Assembly (NCBI RefSeq): GCF_033439725.1
Contig: NW_026944386.1
Location: 496,001 to 560,000, forward strand
From: Neurospora tetraspora
Taxonomy: Eukaryota; Ascomycota; Sordariomycetes; Sordariales; Sordariaceae
Length of the DNA: 64,000 nucleotides
Reading direction: 5' to 3'
Shown: piece after piece, positions 12,001 to 22,689 of the stretch
Layout: every line of letters starts with the position of its first letter
Numbering within the stretch: position 1 is the first letter of the stretch
Position numbers and translations under genes: made by a program
Notes under the pieces: model-generated
The model's database searches: none
Seen by the model: the letters and a program-made list of their open reading frames with translations, nothing else
What the model was told of the DNA's origin: nothing

Positions 12001-14247
12001 CTTCCACTGGGGTTGCTTGCGCTAACCTTTGTTGGTGTTTGTTGGCGAAAGACAAGTCTCAACACGAGAATCGTCACGGGGATCGTCACGAGTGAGACAA
12101 TTTTGCACATGCTTTTCCCAGAATCTGACCCCAGCCAAGCCTCCTAAATCTGGAGAGAACGAACAAGCCCGTTTTGCCTGTCTCCGCGGAGCTGGGTCGA
12201 AAGATTCGGAGGAAGGAGGGACGGGATTCACGATTGTTGGAAGGAACCAGGGTGATTTGGTGTGATAGCGGGGTGTAGGATTCGAACTGGTGGGCTTTGT
12301 GATTGCCAAGAGGAAGGGCCTAGGACCCAAGAGGTGAGCGTTCTTTCCTCTGTTGCATCACATCGCTACGGGTTCTTGATTTCACCAATTCAACTCGAAA
12401 CATTCGAAAAGATGGAAACATACGAATACACCGACTGAAAATAAGCTAGGAAAGAAACTAGTAACATCGGACTACGACGACACACTCACAAACATAAGCA
12501 AGAAAAAGTGACACAAGTCCAACTTGGGTGGACGACGACGACGACGTCCCCTAACCCAAGCCACCCAAGTGGCCAATTCCCCAGAGTCCCAAACAGCCTT
12601 GACGCGTTGCCCTTCTGCATCATCCCCGATCGTCATTCGTCCAAGCGGCCGAAGCGACATCATCGTCAGCATGCTCCAGCCAAGGTTCGGGCAAAGAAGT
12701 GAAGTGCGCTACTTTTGGCGTGAAGGGCCTACTTCACGATACTATCCCGAAAAATACCTAGCTATGCCGGGTTGAGGAAACCGGGAGTATCATTCAGTGC
12801 CGTCAGTCACACTCCCCTCACAACTTCCCCATGTCCTGCCTGCAATGCCATGGGTTGCCAACTTTTCGTTTCCCCGGCCTCACTCACGAGAGAATCTGGA
12901 CCGGCCGATTCGGCGCCGATAATGCTCACGCCCGCAAATATTGGGCGATGAAGCTAACCACTATTTCCACCGTTCTCTACTCCCCGGTTACACTGTCGAA
13001 AACACGGAATAACTGCAAGACGGCAAGCGTGTGATAGAATCACAGAAGAGAAGGCAAGGGAAACCGGCATCACCACACCAACATCCCGCTCTCCATTAAC
13101 AGCATCACAGAACTCTTGGCAACGCTCTTGGCATCAATAGTATTGGTCAGTCTACCTCGTCTCAGCCCGTCCTGCCCAATTCCGAATCATGCAGGCTTGA
13201 AGCAAGTAAAGATGGTTGCTAGGACGGATTGGGGCTGGTCGGGTCTGCCCTCTTTTTATTGGATGGAGAGATAGGATCTGCGAAAGAGCGACGAGGATGA
13301 TGGTGATTGATGATGGCTGTGATGGTGGTGTGGTGTTGTGGTGCTGCGGTTTGAGGAGGATGGTGCAGAAGGGGATTGATCTCGGAATGCCTGAGACGGG
13401 ACGGGATGAAGATGACGAAGCGAGGGGAACGGATGGGAGAGGGACTGGAGATAAGACTCAAAAGCTCAGTTTGGCGAGGCGATGACAGATACAGACGCCA
13501 TTCGCGATGACGGACGGGCTAAAGACTGCGAGATGATGGACAAGCAGAAGACTGCGAATCTTCAAGTGAAGGTATTCCAATATTTTATCAGGTTGCGCGT
13601 ACAAGGAAGTCTCCTTCGGCGCCCACTCCGCCAGAAAACAGTTGAGTGACATCTCGCCTACCACTACCCCAACCCGTCTCAGCGAAGCGAGCGGCGCCCC
13701 TTCAATAGAGTTCCTAGGTCACACCACTTCAATAAAACACTGCACAACTCCAAATCCGAGGTGATTAATTATGGGTTGACGATAACGGGAGACAGCAGAG
13801 CTTGTTAACGCGATAGCTCTGCCTCGTCACTTGGTCAGTAACATCCTACCTACCATGCCCGAAAGAAGCGGCTGAAGAAAAAGTGACGTTATCAGAGCAG
13901 CATTGCAGAAGGACTTGTCAGGATTTGTCCACTCATCAATCCATCCATACAATTCTGCACGTGGTTGGGCCCAATAATTCAGCCTCAGCTGCCTTGTTCT
14001 GTCCCGCGTCAGGCAGTTTCGTGAGGTTCTGTGAGGACTGAGGGGGAGACCGGACAAGATAACAGCCTCGCAGTCCAGAGCAACTGCAATATCGACGAGA
14101 TAATTTACAATCTCTAACGACGCCGTTGATCGAACATCACAATCCGTGGCAGAAAAGTTCATGATTTCCGTTTTACTATCTCCATCTTGTTTCCACAGAG
14201 TCTCTGCTGCCGAGTATCCGTGATCATTTGAGTCACCAGTAACGACA
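6061..14247. other. 8.2-kb gene-poor interval
   Basis: Composition is normal but only short frames occur on both strands, overlapping each other and without codon bias, domain resemblance or linked splice sites. I could not assemble a multi-exon gene. Visible items are a run of 18 T at about 11500-11518, short ACTACCT-type direct repeats at 9640-9672 and many CT-rich stretches. It may hold long upstream regulatory DNA, untranslated RNA genes or an old decayed gene; nothing in the sequence decides between these. Confidence 0.4.
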
Positions 14248-16583
14248 ATGAACAACGACACGCCACCACCTATCCCACCTCGTCCTCCTGGATGGGTGAG
14301 CAGCCCGCTCTCAAGCCCTGGGTCAGGACCGGGGCCATCATCTGCGAACAATGAGGCCCCTCCTCCTCTCCTGCCTCCAAGGCGACCAACGAACGAGGAG
14401 CAACCACCGGTTCTTGAGCGACAGTCAAGGCCATACAGCTACGTACCGCCGTCTCGGGAAAGTTCCGGTCAAAGCCCTCCTCTGCCGCCACGGGTGACTC
14501 GCCGGCCTGTTCCGCAGCGGGAGCCGGAGCCCCAAGCCTCGTCGTCTTCCTCATCACAGGCGCAGCCGCAGCCTCAGTTCTCATCACCGCAGTTTGAGCC
14601 ATTCCAGCCACAACAGTTTCAAGCACCAAAGTTTGAGTTCAATCCACCGTTTCCCTTGCAGTCACAAAATGGATATCAGTATACCCCACCGGACTTTGAG
14701 GCTCTCAAAGCGCAGTACAACCAGTACAAGCCACCGGATTTCGAGGCTCTCAGAGCACAGACCGAAGCGCAGCACACGCCACCGGATTTCGAGGCACTCT
14801 TTGCACAGTTTACACCATATCAGCCACAACCGCAACCGCAACCGCAGGCCCAGACCTCGGGGCAATCTTCATCTCAACCTCAACCTTCTTCGGCTCAAGC
14901 GCAACCATCACCACAGTCACAGTCACAGCCGCAGCCTCAACCCCGAGCCCAGCAGCAACAACATCATCAGACCTTTCCTCCTCCCCCTTCCAACCCTCCT
15001 CCTTCATCCTCATTCTCCTACTCAGCCTCTAACCCCCCTCCTCCTCCACCCCCCACCTCTCCTCCTAGCAACAGAAACCCTCCCCCTCCCTCCAACCCCC
15101 CTCCCCCATCCGGCCCTCCCCCTTCATCTTCCAGCCCCATCCCCTACGACAAATGGACCCCCCTCTTCCAACCCAACGGCTCGCCCAATTTGATCTTCAC
15201 AGCCCTAATGAAATCCTTCTTCGAGATGCTGGTCGCCCAGCAAACGCCCGAGATGAGACCGGCTAATGGAAACGGGATGGCGTCGGCGGTGAATGGACAA
15301 AAGCTGTTGAGCCCGGAGAAGTGTAGTGAGTTTTTGGATGTGCAGGGTTTCGCGGTGGAGCATAATGCTTGTGAGTATTATTCCTTTTCCTCTTCTCTCA
15401 TTAAATTATGCGGAGACCAAAGGCACAAGTGGGAGGGACGGCGGAAAGGGGGTGGATAGGAAGAAAACAGAGGAAAGATGAGATGGTGTCGGAACGGAAG
15501 GTCAAAAGGGGGTGAAATGCTCAGCAAAGGAATGGAGAATGTTGGGAAAGGAGAAAAGGAAGGAAACGTCATGAGTATGACTACTTCCGATACCGGCACT
15601 GGCCTTCATGTGGCTTCATCTTCATCCTTTCCGTGAGGAGTCTCTTAAGCAAGAGGCTCTGATAAACGAGCTGGGACGTCAAATGATGTCTCATCGCTTC
15701 TCGTGGGCCCAAAATCGACGAGTATCTTCTGTGTGTTCATCGTGGATGCGGCTCCACCTCCTTCCTACCCGGGGAAGGCACGACCCCTATTGCGTCGCTC
15801 CTTCCCTACTCCCAGCAACCACTGCCCCCCTCTCTCCATATCGCTTCTTCTTTCTGCCGTGCGCATCCTCAAAAACTCCGACCCTTCCCCAAAGCTCACA
15901 ACCTGGAAGCCAATACTAACTCCTCCCGCCCCCACACCCCAGGGAAACTCAACAAAACCCCCTGGTCAACCGCCCCCTCCGTCCCCGGCATCCCGGACCC
16001 CTTCGCCGCCTTAACGCCCCTCGACAAAGCCGACTGGGAATTTCGCACGATCCTCCAAGCCTTTGGCATCCACCACATCCCCATTCCACGTCCTCGCCCT
16101 CCCCCCTCTCAACGTCCCCCTCCCGTCTCTACAAGCCCCTTCATCCCATCCTGGTTCACGAACCTAATGGCCACCGAATACAAAGAAATCCCCGAGGGAA
16201 TGAGAGCCCTAGGAGTCGGGCAAACCCCCTTCCTGACCGAACAGGGATTCATCAAATACATGGCTCTTGAAACGGCCGGGGAGCCGGACAGGGGGTTTGA
16301 GGGGTTGAATGCTGCACTCAGATACTATGGTAATGTGATGGGTATGGGAGGGTGGACGAAGTTGGGTCCGATCCCGAGGGAGATGTTCCCTGCTACGTGC
16401 CCGCAGGAGATCCAGACGGCGGTGGATTTGGCAAAGGCGAAGCATAGGCATTTGTGTGAGGATGCGTTGGCTGGGTCGAGGGCGTATTGTGAGATGGCGG
16501 CGCGGGGGAGGAGGTATGGGCTGGAATTGATTAGTGATGATAGGTATGTGAGGGTGGATCAGTATGGGAATAGGATTTATTGA
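14248..16583 (+). CDS. Pro/Gln-rich protein with C-terminal DUF7514-like domain
   Basis: Spliced model: join(14248..15370, 15943..16583), 587 aa. The first ~310 residues are low complexity: PPxPPRP-type proline motifs (possible SH3/WW ligands), Gln/Pro runs, and three copies of PPDFEAL-x-AQ at about residues 148-190. The C-terminal half begins YDKWTPLFQPNGSP and continues through LLSPEKCSEFLDV, then TPLDKADWEF, then FLTEQGFIKYM and PREMFPATCP. That order of motifs (an xPLFxxxGxPT start, an LTxEGFxxWM middle, an FPxELSRxxFP end) resembles the DUF7514 domain of unknown function found in many Pezizomycotina. The intron uses GTGAGT, a TACTAAC branch site at 15914 and CAG; its 572 bp is unusually long, so a small extra exon cannot be excluded. 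Function and location are unknown. Confidence 0.7.
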
Positions 16584-17649
16584 GTGGCGGTTCTCTTGGG
16601 AGGGTCTAGTGTTGGTGTGTGTTTGTTTGTTTGTTTGTGAATTGGCGAAAGGGTTACTGGTGTGCGTTTGGCTGGATGGATATGTTAGGAGTTCCGGTGA
16701 AGACTGGATGACGGAGACGAGAGGAGAGATGATATGATGTGTACGTAAACTGAAAGGTACGGAAGGTCGTTCATGGAGTAGTGTAGGTAGCGAGACTGAC
16801 ATATGAGAAAACAAACTGGAAGTAGAAAGACCTAAACAAGTTGACCAGATGTCTCGAGGTAACAAACTTCTTCCTCGTCTCTTCAACTAGCAACTGAACC
16901 ATCCCTCGAACCTCTGCTGCATTTGGTAGGCAAGCCTCGTTCATTTCAGTTGTTCGCAAATTTCATGCGAGAGGGCAGTTGCCCAAGCAACGTCCTGACA
17001 TGAAATCGTATATCCGGGTTTCCATTGGCACATCGCTCCGCGGGAAGGTACATGGCACGGTAGTTGCTTTCATTGGGCGTCGGGTGGAAATTTTTAACTT
17101 CAACCCCTCTTGCTGATTGTCCTTCTATTTGGGAAGGTGCACTTGGGCGGATAGTTTGGCGGATTACGTATGCTATTATAACTTTTGCCTTTCCGATTTT
17201 CACGGCACTCCACCTCAGCTCTCTTCCTTCTTTCAGTCTGCCATCACCTCTCCCTCAAATCCCTCTTGACGGAGTAGCCGTTCTCTACCAGGCGGGGCTT
17301 TCACATCTCGTGCTGTTCAAATTTCCAGCCTGGTGTCGTTTGCCAGTCCTCCCAACACAGAGACAGCCAACCTCCCGGTTGTTCGTTCCACCATCTTTGC
17401 GTATTCCAAGTACCACTCGACACTCCTTCGCCTTCCACGCTTGTGGGTCTTTCAGCTAGCCGACCGCGAGCTATCAGAATAGGCGCCGTACTAGGTGATC
17501 CTGTCGCCAGGCGAAGAATCTTCCTCCTCTGTGCCAGGTCAGCATCACTTGAGCTCAGATCTGCCTACCAAAAGCCCGCTAACTCGCCACAGTATCTCAA
17601 CAGGCTACCTCTTGGCTCCTGGACCAGAAGCTTTGATGCTCCACACAGA
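16584..17649. other. intergenic, 3' of the DUF7514 gene and 5' of the 2EXR gene
   Basis: Contains a TTTG microsatellite at about 16620-16637 and a pyrimidine-rich stretch before the 2EXR gene. Frames here are short and unsupported. The downstream reading frame stays open back to a GTG at 17443, but there is no ATG, so that part is treated as 5' leader. Confidence 0.4.
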
Positions 17650-19020
17650 ATGACCGAGGATCACCAAAAAAACAAACCCGAGCCGGCCGATGATTTGAAG
17701 GAGATCACCAATCAACCCAACTCTACGGCTCTGAAGGATAACCAGCAGCGGATGGCAGCGGTGCCAACGACTTATACCAGCGGTGGCAATCTTCTATTTC
17801 ATGTCACCCAGCTAGCGACGGCCAGAAAAGACCACGTCACTTTCTGGTCCCTTCCCCGCGAGGTCCGCGACCTGATCTGGAGCGAGGTTCTCGGCTCCGA
17901 AGATGACATCTTCCAAGCCAACGTGATAACATCCGTCTGCCACAGGAAATCCAAGGCAAGAGCTCCTGCCCCTGCGAACGGGTACGAGACCCTCCGGCCT
18001 GCAAGAAGAGATGATGGCCGTTTCACCAGGACCACTTATGCCGATATCTTGCTGAGCAGCCGACCTCCATTACCGCTGGCCCATCTATGTCAAGAATCGC
18101 GCGCCTTTGCATTGCAAAAGTACGATGCGGCATACAGCAAGGCCAGAGGTCCGGACCTAAATCAAGAAAGGGGAAGTCGATTCCGATGGCTGTCCAGATA
18201 CGCCGCACGTATAATGACAATCAAAATCCCAGACTTGGATTATAACGTGGCGGACATTAAAGTGCCTCTTGAGGAGGATGAGCCTTTGATCGTTGTCTGT
18301 TGGCCAGAACTAAATTATAATGGGCTACCACCAGGAAATCTGGAAACAGAGGTAGACCGCCTCAAATTAAATGCGTTGCTTGAGCTGCTGAAGAAGGCAA
18401 AGGATTACCAGATCATGATATGTGTTGACACCACATTGTCGGATCCCTTCCTCGTCGATCGGAACATAGCTCGGAATTGGGGAGTCTTTGCGGATCGAGC
18501 GTCTGGTGAAGACTTTGCAGAAAATAGAGCCAACAAAGTGAGTCCGAGGATATTCGTAGAAGTTGGAGATACTTTCCCTATGGTACAGCTTCTTCGAGAC
18601 CTCAACAGGAGAGGTCGCACGGTGGACATGAGAGGGTTGGGCTTAAGTCGACACATCATTCGTGGGAATACCACATGGATGGCGCCTCGGATGGGTCTTC
18701 TCGCGCCCATAATTAAGAGTGGTTTCCTGCCGTACTTCACAGAAGATGGTTTTCGGCGTCTGGAAGAAGAGGAGCTTTTTCCCAATGGGTACAAATGGAC
18801 GAACCTGAAAGACCGAGAGTGGTTGCAAAAGGCACTCTTGCAGTTTCTGGAGCCTTTCGAGAAGTTGTGGGCGGAAAATGTCAATGAAAAGGAAACATCG
18901 TCCCAGTCGCGGTACGGACGGATGCCTAAGATAGGGCTTGTTTTTGAGTATGACATTGGCCTCACGTGGTCTGCTTTTCAGCGTGAGATTGCTAGGGAAC
19001 ATCGATTAGCTTGGGGATAA
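17650..19020 (+). CDS. 2EXR domain protein
   Basis: A single-exon gene of 456 aa starting at the first ATG of the open frame (MTEDHQ). After a polar N-terminus it has the two anchor motifs of the fungal 2EXR family: FWSLPREVRDLIW at about residues 64-76 (an F-x-x-LP-x-E-[IV]R-x-x-IW pattern reminiscent of an F-box helix) and, about 60 residues later, PLAHLCQESRAFALQKY (the vCRESR-x-xL pattern). The remainder is mixed alpha/beta without recognisable catalytic residues. 2EXR proteins are numerous in filamentous ascomycetes and have no established biochemical role; an adaptor function is only a guess. The frame continues upstream without a stop to 17443 but with no ATG. Its 3' end converges with the ski8 gene. 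Confidence 0.8.
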   Translation: MTEDHQKNKPEPADDLKEITNQPNSTALKDNQQRMAAVPTTYTSGGNLLFHVTQLATARKDHVTFWSLPREVRDLIWSEVLGSEDDIFQANVITSVCHRKSKARAPAPANGYETLRPARRDDGRFTRTTYADILLSSRPPLPLAHLCQESRAFALQKYDAAYSKARGPDLNQERGSRFRWLSRYAARIMTIKIPDLDYNVADIKVPLEEDEPLIVVCWPELNYNGLPPGNLETEVDRLKLNALLELLKKAKDYQIMICVDTTLSDPFLVDRNIARNWGVFADRASGEDFAENRANKVSPRIFVEVGDTFPMVQLLRDLNRRGRTVDMRGLGLSRHIIRGNTTWMAPRMGLLAPIIKSGFLPYFTEDGFRRLEEEELFPNGYKWTNLKDREWLQKALLQFLEPFEKLWAENVNEKETSSQSRYGRMPKIGLVFEYDIGLTWSAFQREIAREHRLAWG

Positions 19021-19458
19021 AATTTGGTGATTGTTTGTTATGGCTTTACGTCAGGTTATCCCTCCCCTCTCACAGAATACAAATAATAGTCTCTTGTAAG
19101 CCGGAAGGCAGAGGATATGGCAGGTCGTCCTGGATGCTCATGGGTCGTAGTTGATTTGAACTCTCTCGTATGACACACCGACCTGGGACTGACTCCATGC
19201 GAGCATCCAGCCTGACTTGATACCACAACTTCTTGTTGGAGGATGATGCGTTGATGGGTAGTATCTTCAAGACACAGCATATCTAGCTATGTTTCTACCC
19301 CTTGTAAACGCTCTATGCGCAGCATGCTTGAACTTCTGACCGTAGACTCCCGTCTTCTTGGCCGAATTCCTCCACTCCTCCTCTGCCAATCCAACTCACG
19401 ATCCCATTCTTTTGATCTGAGCGAGTCAACGGGCCGACTAAATATCACCCTATGTGGC
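19021..19458. other. convergent 3' intergenic region
   Basis: This 438-bp gap lies between the 2EXR gene (plus) and the ski8 gene (minus). It should hold both 3' untranslated regions. I see no further gene. Confidence 0.5.
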
Positions 19459-20777
19459 CTATGACCCAGTAGCCTCCCGATAAAACGTCAAACTCCTATT
19501 CGCCCCCGCCGCCACAAACATCTCTCCCTTGCCCATGCCCGGCGCCAGTGCCTTCTCCGACTTTGGCAACCACCTCACGCACCAGAGGGCACTCTCGGTC
19601 TCGCTGTGTGTCGCGACACAGACACCCCTCGCTACATCCCACACTCTGACTTTGCCGTCCAACGATCCGCTCAACAAGTATTCGCCCGTGTCGTTCCAGT
19701 CGATCGAGGTGATCCACGCGGGACGGGTGCCGGTGGCAGATAGGTTGGCGACGTGCTCGCCGTGCTGCATGTCGTAGATGGCGATGATGCCTGCGTTGCC
19801 GGCGGCGGCGAGACGCTTGCAGCCTGGCGAGAAGGCGACGGCGCGGACTGGTTTTGCGAGGCCTGTTTTCGTCACCCGTTAGCAAGTCGTTTTCTCCCAC
19901 TACCACAATACCCGTAGACAACCCCCTCAAAGCCAACGTCCACACCCAGGAGGAAACCTACCAGAAAGCGAATAAACCATCCTCCCCGCATCATTATTAA
20001 ACACATACACCCCGCCATTCTCATGCCCACTAGCCGTAAACTTTCCATCCCTCGACAAATCCACCGCCATAGCAAAACTTCCCGTCCCTACACTCTCCTG
20101 CCCACCACCACCGCCACCACCACCTCCTGCACTGGCCCCCGTCTCATAACTCTGTATCTTCTCCTTGCCCACCAAATCCCACACATGAATCCGTCCATCG
20201 CTCGTCGTAGCAGCTAGATAGCCCTCGTCCGCACTAAGCGCCACAGCCCAGACATCGCCCTTCTCCTTTTTGTTTTCGGGTGTCGGGAGTGTCCAGTAGA
20301 GCGACCACTGATCGGATTCGGGGTTGCGGTGCCACACTTTGGTCTCGCCGCCGAAACCGACGGACACGAAGGTGTTGCCGGGGCCGCTGCTGCGGGCGGT
20401 GGTGACGTGGTGGCAGCCGAGACGGTGGGCGTTGGAGAGGGTTTGCGTGAGAGGGAAGGTGGGCGAGGTGGTGGTGCTGTGGATGAGCAGGTGGGAGGAG
20501 CCGGAGGCGGAGATGAGGGTGTTGGAGGTGGGGGCTAGGGAGAAGATTTCTGTTGGGTGGGCTGGAGGAATGGGTTGGTGTTAGTTGTGGCGCGACTCTC
20601 TCGTGAGGAATGGATGTTGCGAACGGCGAGGAGGAATTGATGGGGAAGTGACGGATGGAGGGGAGGGAGGAAGGAAAGCTTACCTTGGTCCACCGTGTGG
20701 AGGGTTAGGTATTGTTTCGACTGTAGAAGGGTTAGTGTTGAAGCGCGTTGACTGTAGACTTCGTAAATTCTCACCAT
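19459..20777 (-). CDS. ski8: Ski8/Rec14 WD40-repeat protein
   Basis: Spliced model: complement(join(19459..19862, 19962..20561, 20684..20720, 20775..20777)), 347 aa. The reconstructed start MSKQYLTLHTVDQAHPTEIF fits the N-terminus expected of fungal Ski8/Rec14 proteins. WD-type blades follow: SVGFGGETKVW, GRIHVWDL, GGVYVFNNDAG, and GEYLLSGSLDGKVRVWDV near the C-terminus. Ski8 is the beta-propeller scaffold of the cytoplasmic Ski2-Ski3-Ski8 complex that feeds mRNA to the exosome; the same protein (Rec14 in fission yeast) supports Spo11-dependent meiotic double-strand breaks. The first exon is just the ATG: a 54-nt intron (GTGAG...CTAAC...ACAG) follows directly. A run of nine glycines interrupts the middle of the propeller, probably in a surface loop. 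Family assignment is firm; the symbol follows yeast usage. Confidence 0.88.
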
Positions 20778-21335
20778 TGTCACCTGTCCATATACGAGGC
20801 GATCGTAAAGTGGTTTGCGACAGGAAGTTGTTGCGGAAAGGGAAGTTGTTTGGAGAATGGAAGTGGTTCTGTTAGGTGTTGGAGACAAGCAATGGTGGGG
20901 CAGCCGCTGCAGCTTTCAAGACGTCACATCCGCGGTGCTAGCTGGGGTGCTCCGAGCCTCTATTAACAGGTACGTACTTATCCGCATATGGAATCCACCT
21001 TTAACATGGGACTAGTGAGAATGTCAACACGTGCTGTTTGATATTCCATCTGAAGGCGAATTTGGAGTTTTACTGGTTTGATTTCAAAGTCGTGGTATCG
21101 TCCGTATCCTGGGAGCGCTACCGGTGCCCTTCTCGTCGATACCGGCGCAGACACTTTTGGTATATGTACAAGATAGTATACATTGTCTCGTTTCACACAT
21201 GGACACCTATATCGTACACAGGTGGTGTGTATCATGGGAGGGAAATAGCAACCAGTTAAGTGCTATTCTTCGCCCGGGCATTTTCACATGCCCTGATCCC
21301 ATATTCCCTTCCTCCCCCCAACCAACATGCGCCGC
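20778..21335. other. promoter side of ski8 / 3' side of mrpl32
   Basis: This 558-bp interval lies between two minus-strand genes. It must contain the ski8 promoter and the bL32m 3' untranslated region. No additional frame is convincing. Confidence 0.45.
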
Positions 21336-21781
21336 TTAGTATGCCTTGGCGTTGCTACCACCATCACGGTCCATGAAGCCCTTAAGCTCTGTTGGTGTTC
21401 AGTCAGCATATCTCCCTAGCACCAAGACGGTATCCCAGTCCTTCACATACTTCCCAAGCAGTTGGAGCACAGGTGGTGCATCCTCTTGAGATTACCGCAA
21501 GCCGGGCACCTGTTGAGATGTGTCACATCCTTGAGCGCCTTGCCGGCCATCTGCCTGTGTCTCTTCTTCATGTGCGACGTCTTCTTCTTGGGCACGGCGC
21601 GCAGGATGCTCTCCCAGATGTCCTCGAGCAGCGACGGTATCGACGGGAGGAGCGAGATGGCGGCGGCGGGAACGGCGAAGTTGAGGGCGGGGACACCGAA
21701 GCGCTGTGTCCTGAGGGTCTGGAAGAAGGTCGAGGGGTTGAACAGCCGCATCGCGGGGGCGGCAGCAGTCATGGCGGCCAT
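21336..21781 (-). CDS. mrpl32: mitochondrial ribosomal protein bL32m
   Basis: Spliced model: complement(join(21336..21388, 21451..21781)), 127 aa. The N-terminal ~60 residues are Ala-, Phe- and Arg-containing and look like a mitochondrial presequence. The conserved bL32 core starts VPKKKTSHMKKRHRQ (residues 63-77). Four cysteines, C92 and C95 (CPAC) and C105 and C108 (CSNC), form the zinc ribbon seen in zinc-type L32 proteins. In yeast, MrpL32 is matured by the m-AAA protease before joining the mitochondrial large subunit; that is family knowledge. Reading straight through would stop at GSM just after the zinc ribbon. A GTATGT donor at 21450 and CAG acceptor restore a basic tail (KLKGFMDRDGG) with a stop at 21336. 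It is transcribed divergently from cdc-10. Confidence 0.88.
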
Positions 21782-22689
21782 TTTGAAGATCGGTGATCGG
21801 GTTGCTGGGTATAGATCGATAATTCGAGATGGAGGTTTCGGATATGCGCAAAAAGTAATCGAGTTGTCGTGGCTTGTCCCAGCTGTAGTGTGTTCCCTCC
21901 CTTGTTCAAATTCCAAACCCTGCTGTGGCCGTCAAGGTGCTGTCTCTGGGTGGTCGGATCGCGAATCGGGATCGGTGGTCGGAGAGCGGAGTGTGATCTT
22001 GGACCAAAAGGTGCCTCTTCTGCCGGGGCCGAAAGTCGAGACTGGCACCGCGCGGGACGGCATCGTGGAGATCCACCCGTCTCAAAAAATTCGGGCATGG
22101 GTGACACGGACCATTCGAGGTCCCCCAGGTTGTGTTGTGTTAGTGCAATTAGTGCAGGCTGTGCAGCGCTCAGTGCAGCTCCTGCTAAGCCCAATCCGGG
22201 TGTTCCTGAAGCACTGACCCCACAGGGCCAATCAAACGAGCTGGGCGGCAAGGTGCGCCTGCCCCTTTCCCCGGGCTGGGAAGCTGAAGCTTGCTGTTGG
22301 AGAGAGCCAGTGATTCGCCTGATTCGCAGTGATTCGCAGTGATTCGCAGGTTCAATTTGGCAGTCGACCCCCAGCAGACCCCCTGGAAGGGAAATTGTTG
22401 TTTGGCAACGTGCAGCAGCAGCGACAACAGCGCAGTCAGGCAGGCCAGTCTGTAGAATACGGGGACGGGGAAAGCACCATCACGTTATTGTGTTCCATCT
22501 CCCGTTGCTTGTCCCCTAATTGCACTTTGTTTCATTTCACGACCACGTCCAACGTCCACACTTCTCTTCTTCCCGTCGTCCATCTCCAGTCCAACCCACG
22601 CCCTTCTTTCGACCGCCCGACAGCCATCATCTTCATTCGCTTCTCTTCTTCACAACCTGCTTTTTGGAATAGCCCCCAAGTTAGCAATC
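21782..22689. promoter_or_regulatory. divergent promoter region of mrpl32 and cdc-10
   Basis: This 908-bp spacer separates two head-to-head housekeeping genes. Near 22308-22350 a tandem array of CAGTGATTCG-type 10-mers (three to four copies) stands out. A CT-rich stretch lies just upstream of the septin start, typical of strongly transcribed fungal genes. No TATA box is obvious. Confidence 0.5.

Noticed and set aside
12240-12330. B-box-like string on the minus strand (AGTTCGAATCC)
   Set aside because: The surrounding bases do not form T, D or acceptor stems, so no tRNA is called.
17443-17649. N-terminal extension of the 2EXR protein
   Set aside because: The open frame begins with GTG and contains no ATG before 17650. 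It is treated as leader.
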